DNA of 64,000 bases from a virus, in IMG/VR virus record IMGVR_UViG_3300036761_003567, positions 43,224 through 107,223 of that record, one strand, 5' to 3'. The notes beneath the pieces are model-generated. The model was not told where the DNA came from, made no database searches, and worked only from the letters and a program-made list of their open reading frames with translations. How positions within the stretch are numbered: position 1 is the stretch's first letter; every line of letters begins with the position of its first letter. A program made the position numbers and the translations under genes. Shown here one piece after another: positions 16,936-25,579 of this stretch.

Positions 16936-18004
16936 ATTGATGTGCTCGGAGCATTCTTTTAAATTCAATTAACGCGTGATAGCTCCGAGCCAAATTGACC
17001 CACACGCATACCAATTGGATGTTATCCTTTAGATAGCCAGTCGAATTCTCTATCCTGTCGATGCTACAGGAATTTAGATGACCTCCCTGGAGTCTCATCG
17101 GCACTTTCGTGATAGCGCATCGTCCTTTTTGACTCTTATAAAGATCACATAAGAAATCGAGCGTTAAGTTATGGTTAAAACCCTTTCGTCTTTTGAATAT
17201 TTTGCTATGAATACGTTGTCTTATTACTCGGAATAAATGTCTGAAGTATGTTCTGATTTTGGTATCATTGGTATTGTATTCCCGACCGCCGCCATTTCTA
17301 AACTGTTTTAGTGTTTCTCTAAATTCTCTGGCCGTATGTCTTCGACGGCCCAAATTTACCCATTTGCATACCAGTCTAATATTTCCTTTGTTATACCCCA
17401 TATTGTTATCGATGCGGTCAATAGATACTGAAAGAAGATGTCTAAAGCAGTGTGTCATTTTAATGCCGGTGGCTTTACATCTTCCATTTTGACGTTCCCA
17501 TAGCTGCATTAGGTATTCAATGCCAAAATCGCAAGGTTTTCGTAGCCTTGCCAGAGCGGATCTGAGGAAGTTTTCCGGAGTGCTCTCTCTGTGCTGTTTT
17601 ATGGAGTCGTTGTGCTGCCGTCGCCTAGCCGGGCTACTTTGCCTTTCTCTACTTTCTAGTCTTTTCTTTAATTTCCTACACTCATAACAAATATTCTTGC
17701 GTTTTGGTCTGAAGCGGGATAACTCGGTAGTGCCACATACGTTGCACCTTGGGGTAAGATTAGTTTGGCTTCTTGATAAATGTTCCCTTGCGCGGCACCC
17801 ACAATGTGGCGGGTATGATTTTGCCACATAATTCACTTCTGATATGCACTTTACGCATTTATTACCACATTCGCAGTAGAATTTATAGAAAACGCGCTTT
17901 GGTTCATGTTGCATATGAAAAGGGCGACTCACCACTTTTAGATGGCCGACGATAGTACCTATCTTTAGTCGCCGATGCTGCGAATCTATTGGCAAAAAGT
18001 ACAT
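16913..18004 (-). CDS. double HNH homing endonuclease
   Basis: 363 residues from the ATG at 18004. An N-terminal zinc-rich part with CECGNKC and CNVCGTTE is followed by two HNH-like repeats: GRCKATGIKMTH...SIDRIDNNMGYNKGNIRLVC and GRCAITKVPMRL...SIDRIENSTGYLKDNIQLVC. Such enzymes cut DNA and move into homologous sites. The gene is antisense, visibly more AT-rich than its neighbours, overlaps the end of the glycosyltransferase by 23 nt and lies 7 nt from the next start, so it looks like a recent insertion. Confidence 0.85.
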   Translation of the reverse strand: MYFLPIDSQHRRLKIGTIVGHLKVVSRPFHMQHEPKRVFYKFYCECGNKCVKCISEVNYVAKSYPPHCGCRAREHLSRSQTNLTPRCNVCGTTELSRFRPKRKNICYECRKLKKRLESRERQSSPARRRQHNDSIKQHRESTPENFLRSALARLRKPCDFGIEYLMQLWERQNGRCKATGIKMTHCFRHLLSVSIDRIDNNMGYNKGNIRLVCKWVNLGRRRHTAREFRETLKQFRNGGGREYNTNDTKIRTYFRHLFRVIRQRIHSKIFKRRKGFNHNLTLDFLCDLYKSQKGRCAITKVPMRLQGGHLNSCSIDRIENSTGYLKDNIQLVCVWVNLARSYHALIEFKRMLRAHQSKCPGYP

Positions 18005-18011
18005 AGATGAT

Positions 18012-18998
18012 ATGCGCGTGCTATTACCACATAGACCCGGGGGCGCTTTCAGCTTCATATCAGATGGATGGCTCAATGCCTTCATTGCCACGGGTCACCA
18101 AGCGCAACGCTGGGACGGCAAACAAAGCTCCTGGAATATATTTGATCCGGATCTGATAATCGCATGTTCTGGCCACCGCCAACCCATACCCGCACCGCGC
18201 GGCAGAACAAAATTGGCCGTCCATGTGAACCCTTACGGGCCAGAAAAAATTAAAGGCATTGATGAGCCACAGGAGGCTATAAACTGGACTCTCGCGCAAC
18301 GGCCAGATGCCGTATTCGGATACGGCCACAAAGACGACGGGAGATTCTGGGAGTATTGGACTTCAAAACATGGCATCCCTTGGGTGCCGATGGCTACGGC
18401 CGGGGATGCCACTGTCTTCTACTCCAGGCAAGGTCTAACAAACGCCCCGGTGCCGCGCGACATCCCCATAGGGTACGTTGGCGGTCGCTGGGATTACAAG
18501 GCCAAGAATTTGGACAGATATCTGTTTCCCCTTTTCTCAAACAAGACGCTTGGCTGTAAGGTCCATGGCTGGGGCGGTTGGCAGCCCGGGATCAGCTCTG
18601 GTGTCATTCGGGACGAGGACGTGGCTGGTTTCTTTTCGAGATGCCGAGTCTGCCCCTGCGTTGCCGAACCCCATACCACACAATGGGGTATAGACTTGCC
18701 GGAGCGCGTATTCAAGGTTATCCTCTGTGGCGCCCTGGCTATCCACGATCCTGTAAAGGGCCTGGAACGATTCTCGACGAACATCGTCATGGCCAATGGC
18801 CCGATGGAATTCATAGAGCTCTGTGTCAAATGGTCCAGACCGGAGATGGAACCACAGCGGCAGGAACTCGCCCGGAAACAGCGAAGGGACATATTAAACG
18901 GACACACTTACTTCCACAGGCTGGCAGGACTGCTGAGGACAGTAGGATTTGCAGGGGAGGCGGATAAGATGCTCGAGCACGCCAAATCAATAGTCTAA
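18012..18998 (+). CDS. glycosyltransferase, CgeB/GT1-like
   Basis: 328 residues. The layout matches the GT-B CgeB-like group: an N-terminal half with VLLPHRPGGAFSF and DPDLIIACSGH, and a C-terminal half with IGYVGGRWDYKAKN and PERVFKVILCGALAIHD, the nucleotide-sugar binding region. With the two-domain enzyme at 15016 it probably forms a sugar-decoration cassette. Its start is 7 nt from the divergent HNH start, leaving no room for its own promoter, which suggests transcription originally came from upstream. Confidence 0.75.
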   Translation: MRVLLPHRPGGAFSFISDGWLNAFIATGHQAQRWDGKQSSWNIFDPDLIIACSGHRQPIPAPRGRTKLAVHVNPYGPEKIKGIDEPQEAINWTLAQRPDAVFGYGHKDDGRFWEYWTSKHGIPWVPMATAGDATVFYSRQGLTNAPVPRDIPIGYVGGRWDYKAKNLDRYLFPLFSNKTLGCKVHGWGGWQPGISSGVIRDEDVAGFFSRCRVCPCVAEPHTTQWGIDLPERVFKVILCGALAIHDPVKGLERFSTNIVMANGPMEFIELCVKWSRPEMEPQRQELARKQRRDILNGHTYFHRLAGLLRTVGFAGEADKMLEHAKSIV

Positions 18999-19345
18999 GC
19001 CGGCTTCTCTTCCCTCTGTTCCGCTTCCAGCTTCGCCACGAGCTTCTTCAAGTCCACGAGCGGTACCTTCTCCAGTTTGATGCCCTCATCCAGGAAGGCA
19101 AAGTCCACTTTCTTCTTTCCGATCCCGTCCAAGACCTTCCGGAGGGCCGCCCCAGAGGCCTTCATCCAGAATTGGGCCTTTTGCTGGCTAAGCTTCCTAC
19201 GATATTCCGTCGCAAGCCTGATGATAATGAGATCCCCATCCGCGAGGGAAAGCTTTTCTATTACGGACTTCAGGAGAGCATCCTTGACGTCGGGCGCTGG
19301 TTCGCCGCCAGGCAGATAGGGTGGTTTCGGAGATCCGTTGTTCAT
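18995..19345 (-). CDS. hypothetical protein
   Basis: 116 residues, Lys-rich C-terminal helices. Convergent with the glycosyltransferase, overlapping it by 4 nt. Second gene of a minus-strand pair with 19362. No domain recognised. Confidence 0.6.
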   Translation of the reverse strand: MNNGSPKPPYLPGGEPAPDVKDALLKSVIEKLSLADGDLIIIRLATEYRRKLSQQKAQFWMKASGAALRKVLDGIGKKKVDFAFLDEGIKLEKVPLVDLKKLVAKLEAEQREEKPA

Positions 19346-19361
19346 GGGGGTCCCTTTTGGA

Positions 19362-19838
19362 TTATGCGTGTGAAATACAGGTAGCCATCGCTATCGTCCT
19401 TGCGGACACGAGGATGTTGCCGATATAGAGTTCCTCGACGAGGACAGCCGGCTTGCTCTTGTCGCTATGGAACCAGGATTTGGCAAGGAGGAGGGCTTCG
19501 TTGGGCCTATACTGTCTTTCTGAGTGCGACCAGGCGAGATTTTGTGGCAGGAACGGATGGCCTTCTATGCTCGCCATCTCGCGGTAAGCCCTGTAGTATC
19601 GTTCCTCTTTTCCCGTTGGGATGAATTGTGATCTGTCGAGATGCGCTGCAATGAAGACCTTTCCATTACCTGTGCCGCACGGAGAACCCGTATACCTGAC
19701 AGTGTAAATAAGGGTACCGGCGCTTTTCATATCACTTATATCGGAAGAGCTACAGATGACGTCTTCTTTGGACGGAGGGAAGAGAGAACCATCCCTGACG
19801 TCGGCCCCCAGCCGGACGGCAAAATGGCTGATTTTCAT
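19362..19838 (-). CDS. hypothetical protein
   Basis: 158 residues from the ATG at 19838 (MKISHFAVRLG). A TTTTAAAT box lies about 10 nt upstream and the divergent gene starts at 19896. Mixed alpha/beta, no recognised motif. Confidence 0.6.
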   Translation of the reverse strand: MKISHFAVRLGADVRDGSLFPPSKEDVICSSSDISDMKSAGTLIYTVRYTGSPCGTGNGKVFIAAHLDRSQFIPTGKEERYYRAYREMASIEGHPFLPQNLAWSHSERQYRPNEALLLAKSWFHSDKSKPAVLVEELYIGNILVSARTIAMATCISHA

Positions 19839-19895
19839 ACAGACATTTAAAACAGACTTGGATTCTGCTGTCAATCATTTGTGTATCTAATAAAT

Positions 19896-20249
19896 ATGGA
19901 ACCACTTCGCCTCAGGCTCGTGAAGCAGGCAAAGGAAGAGGAATCAAAGTACTTTCAGAAGTATATCGTCATCAAGAGAGAGAAGATTGGCGGCCTATTT
20001 GCCAAGTTCATGAAGGCCGTCTTCAACGCAGACATCGGCCCCCGGGAAATCGAGACGTTCAAGAGTACGCTGGATGGCATGATGAATCTCCAGGGCCTCC
20101 ACTATTTCGTCGTCAATCTGGATGAAAAAGAAGGCCGGGAAGCCATGATCCAGTACTGGCTCTTGAAAGGCTATCCTCGCGAAGAGATAGAGAAGTGCAT
20201 CCCAAGTTTAAAGGAAGAAGCCAATGACCAAGCCAAAGGCAAAAGCTGA
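19896..20249 (+). CDS. hypothetical protein
   Basis: 117 residues from the ATG at 19896; a GTG 15 nt earlier is possible. The upstream sequence is AT-rich (CTAATAAAT) with no ribosome site. Overlaps the next gene by 26 nt. No recognised domain. Confidence 0.6.
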   Translation: MEPLRLRLVKQAKEEESKYFQKYIVIKREKIGGLFAKFMKAVFNADIGPREIETFKSTLDGMMNLQGLHYFVVNLDEKEGREAMIQYWLLKGYPREEIEKCIPSLKEEANDQAKGKS

Positions 20250-20892
20250 GCAGAAAAAGGAAGTCCCACCGTATCCGGTCGTCCCAGCAGACCTCCGGGA
20301 GATGGCAGGCCGGATTCAGTTTAGCCTGAAGCCGAGTCCCTTCGTAGCGGACAAGGCTGCGGACGACTTCGCTACCTTCGTGACAGCGAACATCAACCAT
20401 AGCGCCCTCCGTATACTATCTCTGGAAGCTAAGATAAATGGCGACAACCCCACGGTTGCGATCCAGAAGGCGGATGAAGCCTTCGGCGGAGTTGCGGAAT
20501 TCATTTTCGTACAATGCCCGTACTGCCACACCCCACTTCACATCATCGACAACATACACCTCGCGAATTGCCCCGAAGTCCAGAAGAAATATTCCGGCAA
20601 GACGGAGCTCTGGACGACTGGGCAGTGCCTGAAGGATTTCCCGGATACCCAGATGAGATCCTGGCTTGCTTCCTACATTGCACATCTTTCAGTAATGGCG
20701 CCCGGCCCGGTTGCTGAGACGAGCCCGATTCCGCCGCGTCCGGCAGTCATCGACAAGCGCAAGGGGTTGAACGCGATTCAGCCCAAGATCCGCGTCGTGG
20801 GGCAACCTATCCGGGTCCAGCCACAAGTTTCTGCGGTATCGCAGAGGAAGGGATTCGTACCGCCGCGGATGCAGAGAGGGTTCCGGAGGTGA
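20224..20892 (+). CDS. hypothetical protein with a zinc-ribbon centre
   Basis: 222 residues. A CPYCHTPLH motif near 97 and a later NCPE form a likely zinc site; the C-terminal 60 residues are basic and Pro/Arg-rich (FVPPRMQRGFRR), which would suit nucleic-acid or virion binding. AAGGAAG precedes the ATG. Unknown function. Confidence 0.6.
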   Translation: MTKPKAKAEQKKEVPPYPVVPADLREMAGRIQFSLKPSPFVADKAADDFATFVTANINHSALRILSLEAKINGDNPTVAIQKADEAFGGVAEFIFVQCPYCHTPLHIIDNIHLANCPEVQKKYSGKTELWTTGQCLKDFPDTQMRSWLASYIAHLSVMAPGPVAETSPIPPRPAVIDKRKGLNAIQPKIRVVGQPIRVQPQVSAVSQRKGFVPPRMQRGFRR

Positions 20893-21063
20893 TTACTTCT
20901 GGCTTTTGAAGAACTCGACTTCGCCTAGGCGCTTTACGGCTCCCTTTCTCGACGAAGACGTGCCGAGGTTCTTCCCCTTCTTGGATAGGACTCGCCATTT
21001 CTTGGGGCCGATCTTCTTGATGCGTTCCAGGATCACATCTTCGGTGAGTAATCTGAGCTTCAT
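20893..21063 (-). CDS. small basic protein
   Basis: 56 residues, MKLRLLTEDVILERIKK then W-R-V-x-S-K-K-G-K-N-L-G and KRLGEVEFFK. The pattern of short basic beta strands plus a final KRLxEVEFFK helix recurs in small uncharacterised phage proteins. Its stop abuts the stop of the plus-strand gene, and it diverges from 21078. Confidence 0.55.
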   Translation of the reverse strand: MKLRLLTEDVILERIKKIGPKKWRVLSKKGKNLGTSSSRKGAVKRLGEVEFFKSQK

Positions 21064-21077
21064 AAGGTAGCTTTGCT

Positions 21078-21266
21078 GTGATCACGCACAAGGAATGTCG
21101 GAAGAATCTCGGCGGATGCGGGCAGGTCAAACTGGTTGGAGAGTTTGGCGTGGACATCAAGAACTGCGATGGCCGCAGAAACCTCTGCAAGATCTGCGCG
21201 AATGCAAGAAGAAGAGCGGCATACAAGACCAAAGGACCTACCGAAGCTTCTGCGCCCCCGGCATGA
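21078..21266 (+). CDS. small zinc-binding protein
   Basis: 62 residues from a GTG. Cysteines follow the pattern CRKNLGGC, then NCDGRRNLCKIC and a basic ARRRAAY, like the knuckle that precedes HNH domains, but no nuclease domain follows. Only 14 nt separate it from the divergent start at 21063. The 3' end overlaps a convergent gene. Confidence 0.5.
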   Translation: MITHKECRKNLGGCGQVKLVGEFGVDIKNCDGRRNLCKICANARRRAAYKTKGPTEASAPPA

Positions 21267-21786
21267 CCTCGAGCACGGCATTCTTCGCCCAATCCCAAAT
21301 ATCCAGTTTCAGGTCCTTTAGCCCCGATGACGTAATGGGATAATTCTGGGTCTCCACCACCTTCTCTTTTTCCATCGCTTGCACAACCATGATTGGGCCC
21401 GCTTGCACGCGCCTTTCTTTATTTAGAACACCGAAGATCGTCCTTGCCAGGAAGAGAGGTATGCTCTGCGTAGCCTGTTCCGCCTTCCGCATGATATCCG
21501 CCCACTTTTCATCCCTCGTTTTCTGCTTACCGGGCTTACCCGTTCCAAGGCTTATGAGATAAGTCCTCTCCGCGACGGATCTGCCACCGGCTCCGGCGCT
21601 TACGCGGCATCTTATGACGTCGTCGCGGATGGTGTCGCTAACGGGGCTGGGCCAGTTAAACTGGAATGAGTGGAAGTCCTTTCCAAGTCGCTTAATCCCA
21701 GAGAATACTTCACTCTCCAGAATTCTGGCGACTTGGATAATGTCTATCTGGCCTGCTTCGGCTTCATGTAAAAGACAAAGTCTCAT
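21238..21786 (-). CDS. hypothetical protein
   Basis: 182 residues from the ATG at 21786 (MRLCLLHEAEAGQIDIIQ); an extension to 21900 would overlap the divergent gene and is less likely. AAATATACGCT sits just upstream. C-terminal LKLDIWDWAKNAVLEVMPG. No domain recognised. Confidence 0.6.
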   Translation of the reverse strand: MRLCLLHEAEAGQIDIIQVARILESEVFSGIKRLGKDFHSFQFNWPSPVSDTIRDDVIRCRVSAGAGGRSVAERTYLISLGTGKPGKQKTRDEKWADIMRKAEQATQSIPLFLARTIFGVLNKERRVQAGPIMVVQAMEKEKVVETQNYPITSSGLKDLKLDIWDWAKNAVLEVMPGAQKLR

Positions 21787-21819
21787 AGCGTATATTTGGA
21801 TCCGTCGGCCATCTTCTTT

Positions 21820-21828
21820 GTATTTAAG
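21820..21828 (+). promoter_or_regulatory. GTATTTAAG box
   Basis: It lies 22 nt before the ATG at 21850 with a GGAGCGGG ribosome site between. This is a GTATTTHA-family box with enough distance to act as a -10 with a short leader. Confidence 0.4.
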
Positions 21829-21849
21829 AAACGGAGCGGGAAAGATACA

Positions 21850-22095
21850 ATGAAGGTTCCCAAGCCAGTAAGACGTCTGATCTGCCAGATCTTCGGCCAC
21901 CGATGGAAACTGATGCTGGACAAATGGGACAGGCCATGGCCGCTCTATTGCGTGCGTTGTGAGACGGCAGACCTGAATACTAGGCTATTCAGCATACGCC
22001 AGATAAGGGATAGGTGGCTCTGGAGGAAGAAGCGAGGCCTTCCGAATGAATTGGCCGACCGCGGAGACACGATAGAGTTCCTGGAGCAGGAATGA
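21850..22095 (+). CDS. hypothetical zinc-knuckle protein
   Basis: 81 residues with FGHRWKLM...YCVRCETAD, a pattern like short host or phage zinc proteins. Coupled to the next gene (ATGA). Unknown role. Confidence 0.6.
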   Translation: MKVPKPVRRLICQIFGHRWKLMLDKWDRPWPLYCVRCETADLNTRLFSIRQIRDRWLWRKKRGLPNELADRGDTIEFLEQE

Positions 22096-22559
22096 GCAAG
22101 ATAGTCGTCCTGCATGACAAAGAACCGACCCGGTGTCTGGTGGGTACCATAAACCTGAACCAGGACGGGCAATTTCCTGTCTTCGCCGCGGACTATCGCC
22201 AATCGGCGAACCAAGAGAGCGCAAGCAAGCTTCTTCGGTTCCTGTCCGGGCAGCGATTCATCATCTTAAGGATCTTCAGCAGTACCTACCACGTGTTCGT
22301 CGATGAGGATGTGGCGGTCCCGGTCGCGATCGATGGGAAACTCTGTGCCATAAACTGGCACTTAAATTATCAGCCCAATGAACCAGATCACGTTGCGTTT
22401 TTCAAAGCTCTTTTGGAACACGGAAGCTGGGTCCTTTGCGTCGTCACCCAAGACAAGGTCTTGCGGACCGTCATCGGACCCCGATGCCAGGTAATTACCT
22501 CCAGTACCGTGGACGCCACGTTTGAAAATACGGAGATTTTCGATCGCATTAGTACATAG
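22092..22559 (+). CDS. hypothetical protein
   Basis: 155 residues, beta-rich, possibly membrane- or surface-associated from its hydrophobic strands, but without a signal peptide. ATGA overlap with the upstream gene. No family recognised. Confidence 0.6.
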   Translation: MSKIVVLHDKEPTRCLVGTINLNQDGQFPVFAADYRQSANQESASKLLRFLSGQRFIILRIFSSTYHVFVDEDVAVPVAIDGKLCAINWHLNYQPNEPDHVAFFKALLEHGSWVLCVVTQDKVLRTVIGPRCQVITSSTVDATFENTEIFDRIST

Positions 22560-22567
22560 GAGCCAAA

Positions 22568-22747
22568 ATGCCGAAGACAACGGAAGACCGCCGGATTCTG
22601 ATCATGGCCCGCGATTTCCTACAAGATGGGATTCAGGGAAATCCGGATGCCGGAGACGTTGCTACGATAGTAGATTGGGACAGGTATGACAAAGTTATGT
22701 TGAATATCAATGGTTATCTGAACAAGACCCAGAAGAAGGCGAGATGA
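22568..22747 (+). CDS. small hypothetical protein
   Basis: 59 residues, start ATG after CATAGGAGCCAAA. Helical with an acidic centre. Its stop overlaps the next start (ATGATG). Unknown. Confidence 0.55.
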   Translation: MPKTTEDRRILIMARDFLQDGIQGNPDAGDVATIVDWDRYDKVMLNINGYLNKTQKKAR

Positions 22748-22839
22748 TGGAAGAAGAACTTTTTAGATATCAGGTCCTGATCGTAGTTCTCGTCGTGAGC
22801 ATTATTCTCATTGTCATAGACCGCTTCAGAAAGAAATAA
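22744..22839 (+). CDS. single-span membrane peptide
   Basis: 31 residues: MMEEELFRYQ, then a transmembrane run VLIVVLVVSIILIVI and a basic end DRFRKK, so the N-terminus would face outward by the positive-inside rule. Overlaps the upstream stop by 4 nt and a convergent gene at its end. Small phage membrane peptides can be holin-like or accessory; no evidence decides. Confidence 0.5.
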   Translation: MMEEELFRYQVLIVVLVVSIILIVIDRFRKK

Positions 22840-23278
22840 CCCGATTACCGAGTTCGCCGATCGGACCAGAAACCGTCTCGCCCGCCTTCTTCCCGTCCAG
22901 ACGCCATTCCTTCCCGTCCCAGACCAGCACGCCGAATCCCTGGATGGAGATCTTCTTGCCAAGGCCCTCTGCAGTCAGCGTGACCTCCCTGACCCCATTC
23001 ACGGGGGCGGAAGAGACGGAGACCTGGACCGCCTGAGGTGAATATTGGCCCTGATTACCCAGACCCTGCAATCCCACAGAACCCTGCCAGCCTTGATAAC
23101 CCGGCGGGCCGACAAACCCTTGAACGCCTTGAGAAGGGCCAGGGTAGATATCATCATCTGGAGCAAGCGGATTCCAGTTGGGATTGACGGCTCCGGGAGC
23201 TGTAATTGGCTTCGCCTTTCCGGCAAGAAAACCCTTCTTGCCAGTCAGCTTCTTGATGAGGTCTGCGAGCGGGCTCAT
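22826..23278 (-). CDS. collagen-like repeat protein
   Basis: 150 residues. Residues about 47-77 contain glycine every third position (GVQGFVGPPGYQGWQGSVG), a short collagen-like triple helix as in phage tail fibres and head decorations. The C-terminal part is a beta-rich domain with VLVWDGKEWRLDGKK. Coupled to the upstream minus-strand gene by a 4-nt overlap; the pair may form a virion appendage. Confidence 0.65.
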   Translation of the reverse strand: MSPLADLIKKLTGKKGFLAGKAKPITAPGAVNPNWNPLAPDDDIYPGPSQGVQGFVGPPGYQGWQGSVGLQGLGNQGQYSPQAVQVSVSSAPVNGVREVTLTAEGLGKKISIQGFGVLVWDGKEWRLDGKKAGETVSGPIGELGNRVISF

Positions 23279-24237
23279 GTCGGATCCACCTTTCTGCCTC
23301 CCATCTTGCCAAGCGGCAATCCCGACGGTTTATCTATGACCGCGGGAGGGGAGAGCGGATTACCAAAAGCAGGCAATTGCTTATTCTGGAGTTGTAGGAT
23401 GCCCAGCTGTTGCAGTTTTTGCAGAGTTGCAAAGTCGCAGTTCTTCAAGACATCAGCTAGAGTTGCGGGCGAGACCTGGGACGGAGCCGCCCCCCCGATT
23501 TTATAATCATCTTCTGGCGCATATAGGGAATTTTGCAATTTCTGATTCATGAGGACTAGCTGCTGCTTCAAATCAACTGCCTCTTCCTCTTTTATTTTGG
23601 CAACCTTCTTGGCTTCTTCTGATTCGTAGAGGACCTCCGGTAAGATGATCTCTACGCCCCTCAGGCTGAACGTACCCTCAAATGTGTCCTCTGGATCTGT
23701 TCCTTCGCGCGTGATCAGGACATAAACGGATTTGTCGCTTTTGTCGCCTATTATCTTGATGTTATCAAAAAGAATTTGACTATTCCAGCTGTCTTGGACA
23801 GGGACTACCTTCCTGATTATCTGTGCATTCTCGTAGGGAGACCCCATGTTCGTTATCTTGACGTGAAAGACCATCTGCTTGTTCTCGAGCGACTCTGCGA
23901 TTTTTACTATGTCCGTATCCTGATCATCCTTGGGCAGATCCATGATCTTGGCGATGCAGGACGGACCAAAGTCCGAATTTATGTGTCCGTTAAGCACCAC
24001 GCGTATTGTGGTCCATTTCTTACCATCGCTCTTGAACAATACCCCCGCCGCGCTCTGCTTCTTGGAATAGAAGAGCATATCCCCGTTGCTGTGAAGAGGC
24101 GGGCCCTTGTCGCCAAGTTTCTTGGTCTGGGGCTGGAGATCTTTCGCTTTAAAGGAATAACAGCCATTTGCGGCCTTGTTCTGGCCTTCCTGCCAGCCCT
24201 GGGCTCCAGCCCAACCAGATAGAGGCATGGGAGACAT
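23275..24237 (-). CDS. hypothetical protein, possible structural partner
   Basis: 320 residues. A beta-rich region (30-190) resembling a carbohydrate- or ligand-binding sandwich is followed by a coiled coil (LYESEEAKKVAKIKEEEAVDLKQQLVLMNQKL) and a Pro-rich tail. It has no ribosome site; a GTATTTAAAA box is 3 nt upstream. The coiled coil and collagen-like partner fit a fibre or decoration complex, which is inference. Confidence 0.55.
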   Translation of the reverse strand: MSPMPLSGWAGAQGWQEGQNKAANGCYSFKAKDLQPQTKKLGDKGPPLHSNGDMLFYSKKQSAAGVLFKSDGKKWTTIRVVLNGHINSDFGPSCIAKIMDLPKDDQDTDIVKIAESLENKQMVFHVKITNMGSPYENAQIIRKVVPVQDSWNSQILFDNIKIIGDKSDKSVYVLITREGTDPEDTFEGTFSLRGVEIILPEVLYESEEAKKVAKIKEEEAVDLKQQLVLMNQKLQNSLYAPEDDYKIGGAAPSQVSPATLADVLKNCDFATLQKLQQLGILQLQNKQLPAFGNPLSPPAVIDKPSGLPLGKMGGRKVDPT

Positions 24238-24240
24238 GGC

Positions 24241-24250
24241 TTTTAAATAC
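24241..24250 (-). promoter_or_regulatory. GTATTTAAAA box abutting a start codon
   Basis: On the minus strand the box ends 3 nt before the ATG at 24237. With no room for a ribosome site, it would give a leaderless message if it is a -10 element. Confidence 0.4.
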
Positions 24251-24299
24251 GAGACGGTGAATTATTGACGCCAAACGAATCCTGTGGTTTGATACCGTC

Positions 24300-24560
24300 A
24301 TGGAAACAACCTGCCGATATTGTCGGGGCGTGGCCAGGCGTACGCGAGAGACATGGGACGGTGCCTATGTCTGGGTCTGTGAGGGCGTAGGTGGCCTGGG
24401 TGGGTGCAAGCGGAGGATGATCTACAACTTCCAGTACAAGCTCGTCGTCATCTCGCCAAGCATCAAACCTCGCCAAGGGCCTTCTCAAGCCTCTGCCGCA
24501 AAGACTCCGGGTATCCAGCGCGTGATGGAAGCGGAGGCGGCTCCTCAGGAGCAGCCTTAG
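24300..24560 (+). CDS. small zinc-finger protein
   Basis: 86 residues. CRYCRG near the start and CEGVGGLGGC later give a four-cysteine site. The second half is Pro/Ala-rich and overlaps the convergent gene. No ribosome site is seen. Confidence 0.45.
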   Translation: METTCRYCRGVARRTRETWDGAYVWVCEGVGGLGGCKRRMIYNFQYKLVVISPSIKPRQGPSQASAAKTPGIQRVMEAEAAPQEQP

Positions 24561-24957
24561 GGAGCGGAGGCGGCACCTCTGCCTTCTTCTCCGATGCTAG
24601 TTTCGCGACGACAGCCCGCACATCCTTCTCAATCGCGGCTTCCCATTCACCACGGACGTTGTTGTGCCAGAGATTCTTGGGGATCGTCACGCCACCCACT
24701 TCCCACTCCAGGACTTCTATTTCTGCCTTCTGGCCTGGAGCCGCAACCGCAACGCCATCCGCCGCGATAGGCCTCTTCTTACCGAAATCCGGCTTGTCGT
24801 GCTTGAGCTCGGCCCGCCAGTCCACCTCGATGATGTCGCCGACCGAGCGGTCATTGGTAAGCTTTACATCGAAGAACGTCCGAGGATCGAGAGCCACCGC
24901 ATGGCGTCCGGAAATGACTTCGCTGATCGCCTGTTCCAGCCGTTCCAGGAATGTCAT
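24463..24957 (-). CDS. hypothetical protein with Pro-rich linker
   Basis: 164 residues: an N-terminal helical and beta domain to about residue 115, then PPPLPKAAPEEPPPLPS and a short C-terminal helix. Coupled to the upstream HAD gene by ATGA. Unknown. Confidence 0.6.
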   Translation of the reverse strand: MTFLERLEQAISEVISGRHAVALDPRTFFDVKLTNDRSVGDIIEVDWRAELKHDKPDFGKKRPIAADGVAVAAPGQKAEIEVLEWEVGGVTIPKNLWHNNVRGEWEAAIEKDVRAVVAKLASEKKAEVPPPLPKAAPEEPPPLPSRAGYPESLRQRLEKALGEV

Positions 24958-25550
24958 GTCTGATCTTTGCTAAAATAGGGGATTATGCTTCCGTTGTGTG
25001 CCTTATAGAGGACGGCATCAGGCCACTCCTTCCCGATCGCATCCAAGACAGTCGGCTCGTTATCGATCACGAACTTGGGTATGTAGTTCTTCCTCTTGAT
25101 GGCATCCACCTTATATTCTGGCGCCTTCAGCATCCGCTGGCCTTCCGGCTTCAGGATGATATCCGTCAGCGGAATGCCCTTGAGCACTTTCATGGCGCTG
25201 TTGATCATCTTTTCCGGCCGGCCGGAGACGGCTACCACGGGGAGGCTTGACTTGCTGGCCAGGATACGGATGAAATCGTAAATGGCTCTATGTGGCGCAT
25301 CCAGATGCGTGAAGGCGTCGTCCAGGAACATCTTGAAGAACTGACTGACCTTGTCCCTATCCTCCTGGGATTGCTTCGCCTTCTGTTTTAGGGCATCCAG
25401 CTTTTCTTCCCAGTCCTCGGGGGTGGCCTCGATGTCGAGCTGCCTGAGGGACTCTACTGCCCGATTCCCGACCGCGACGAGGGTGTCGTCGATGTCGGTT
25501 ATGATGACCTCGAGGCCGAGGACTTCACAGAGCAGACGTTCGAATGCCAT
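24954..25550 (-). CDS. HAD-superfamily phosphatase
   Basis: 198 residues. Motif I is ITDIDDTLVA with the nucleophile and general-acid Asp, motif II VVAVSGRPEK, a conserved Lys in the KRKNYIPK region and motif III FVIDNEPTVLDAI. It would hydrolyse a phosphate ester; nucleotide or nucleic-acid 3'/5' end phosphatase is plausible in a phage, but the substrate is unknown. Divergent from 25580 with 29 nt between starts. Confidence 0.8.
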   Translation of the reverse strand: MAFERLLCEVLGLEVIITDIDDTLVAVGNRAVESLRQLDIEATPEDWEEKLDALKQKAKQSQEDRDKVSQFFKMFLDDAFTHLDAPHRAIYDFIRILASKSSLPVVAVSGRPEKMINSAMKVLKGIPLTDIILKPEGQRMLKAPEYKVDAIKRKNYIPKFVIDNEPTVLDAIGKEWPDAVLYKAHNGSIIPYFSKDQT

Positions 25551-25566
25551 ACGGTACTTTTGGTTC

Positions 25567-25576
25567 GTATTTTAAT
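25567..25576 (+). promoter_or_regulatory. GTATTTTAAT box before 25580
   Basis: The box ends 3 nt before the ATG with no Shine-Dalgarno, the same geometry as at 24241 and 27361. Confidence 0.4.
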
Positions 25577-25579
25577 TCC

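Noticed and set aside
24263-24299. TTGACG with TGATAC as promoter for 24300
   Set aside because: Spacer is 19 nt and the -10 is weak; kept out of the promoter list.
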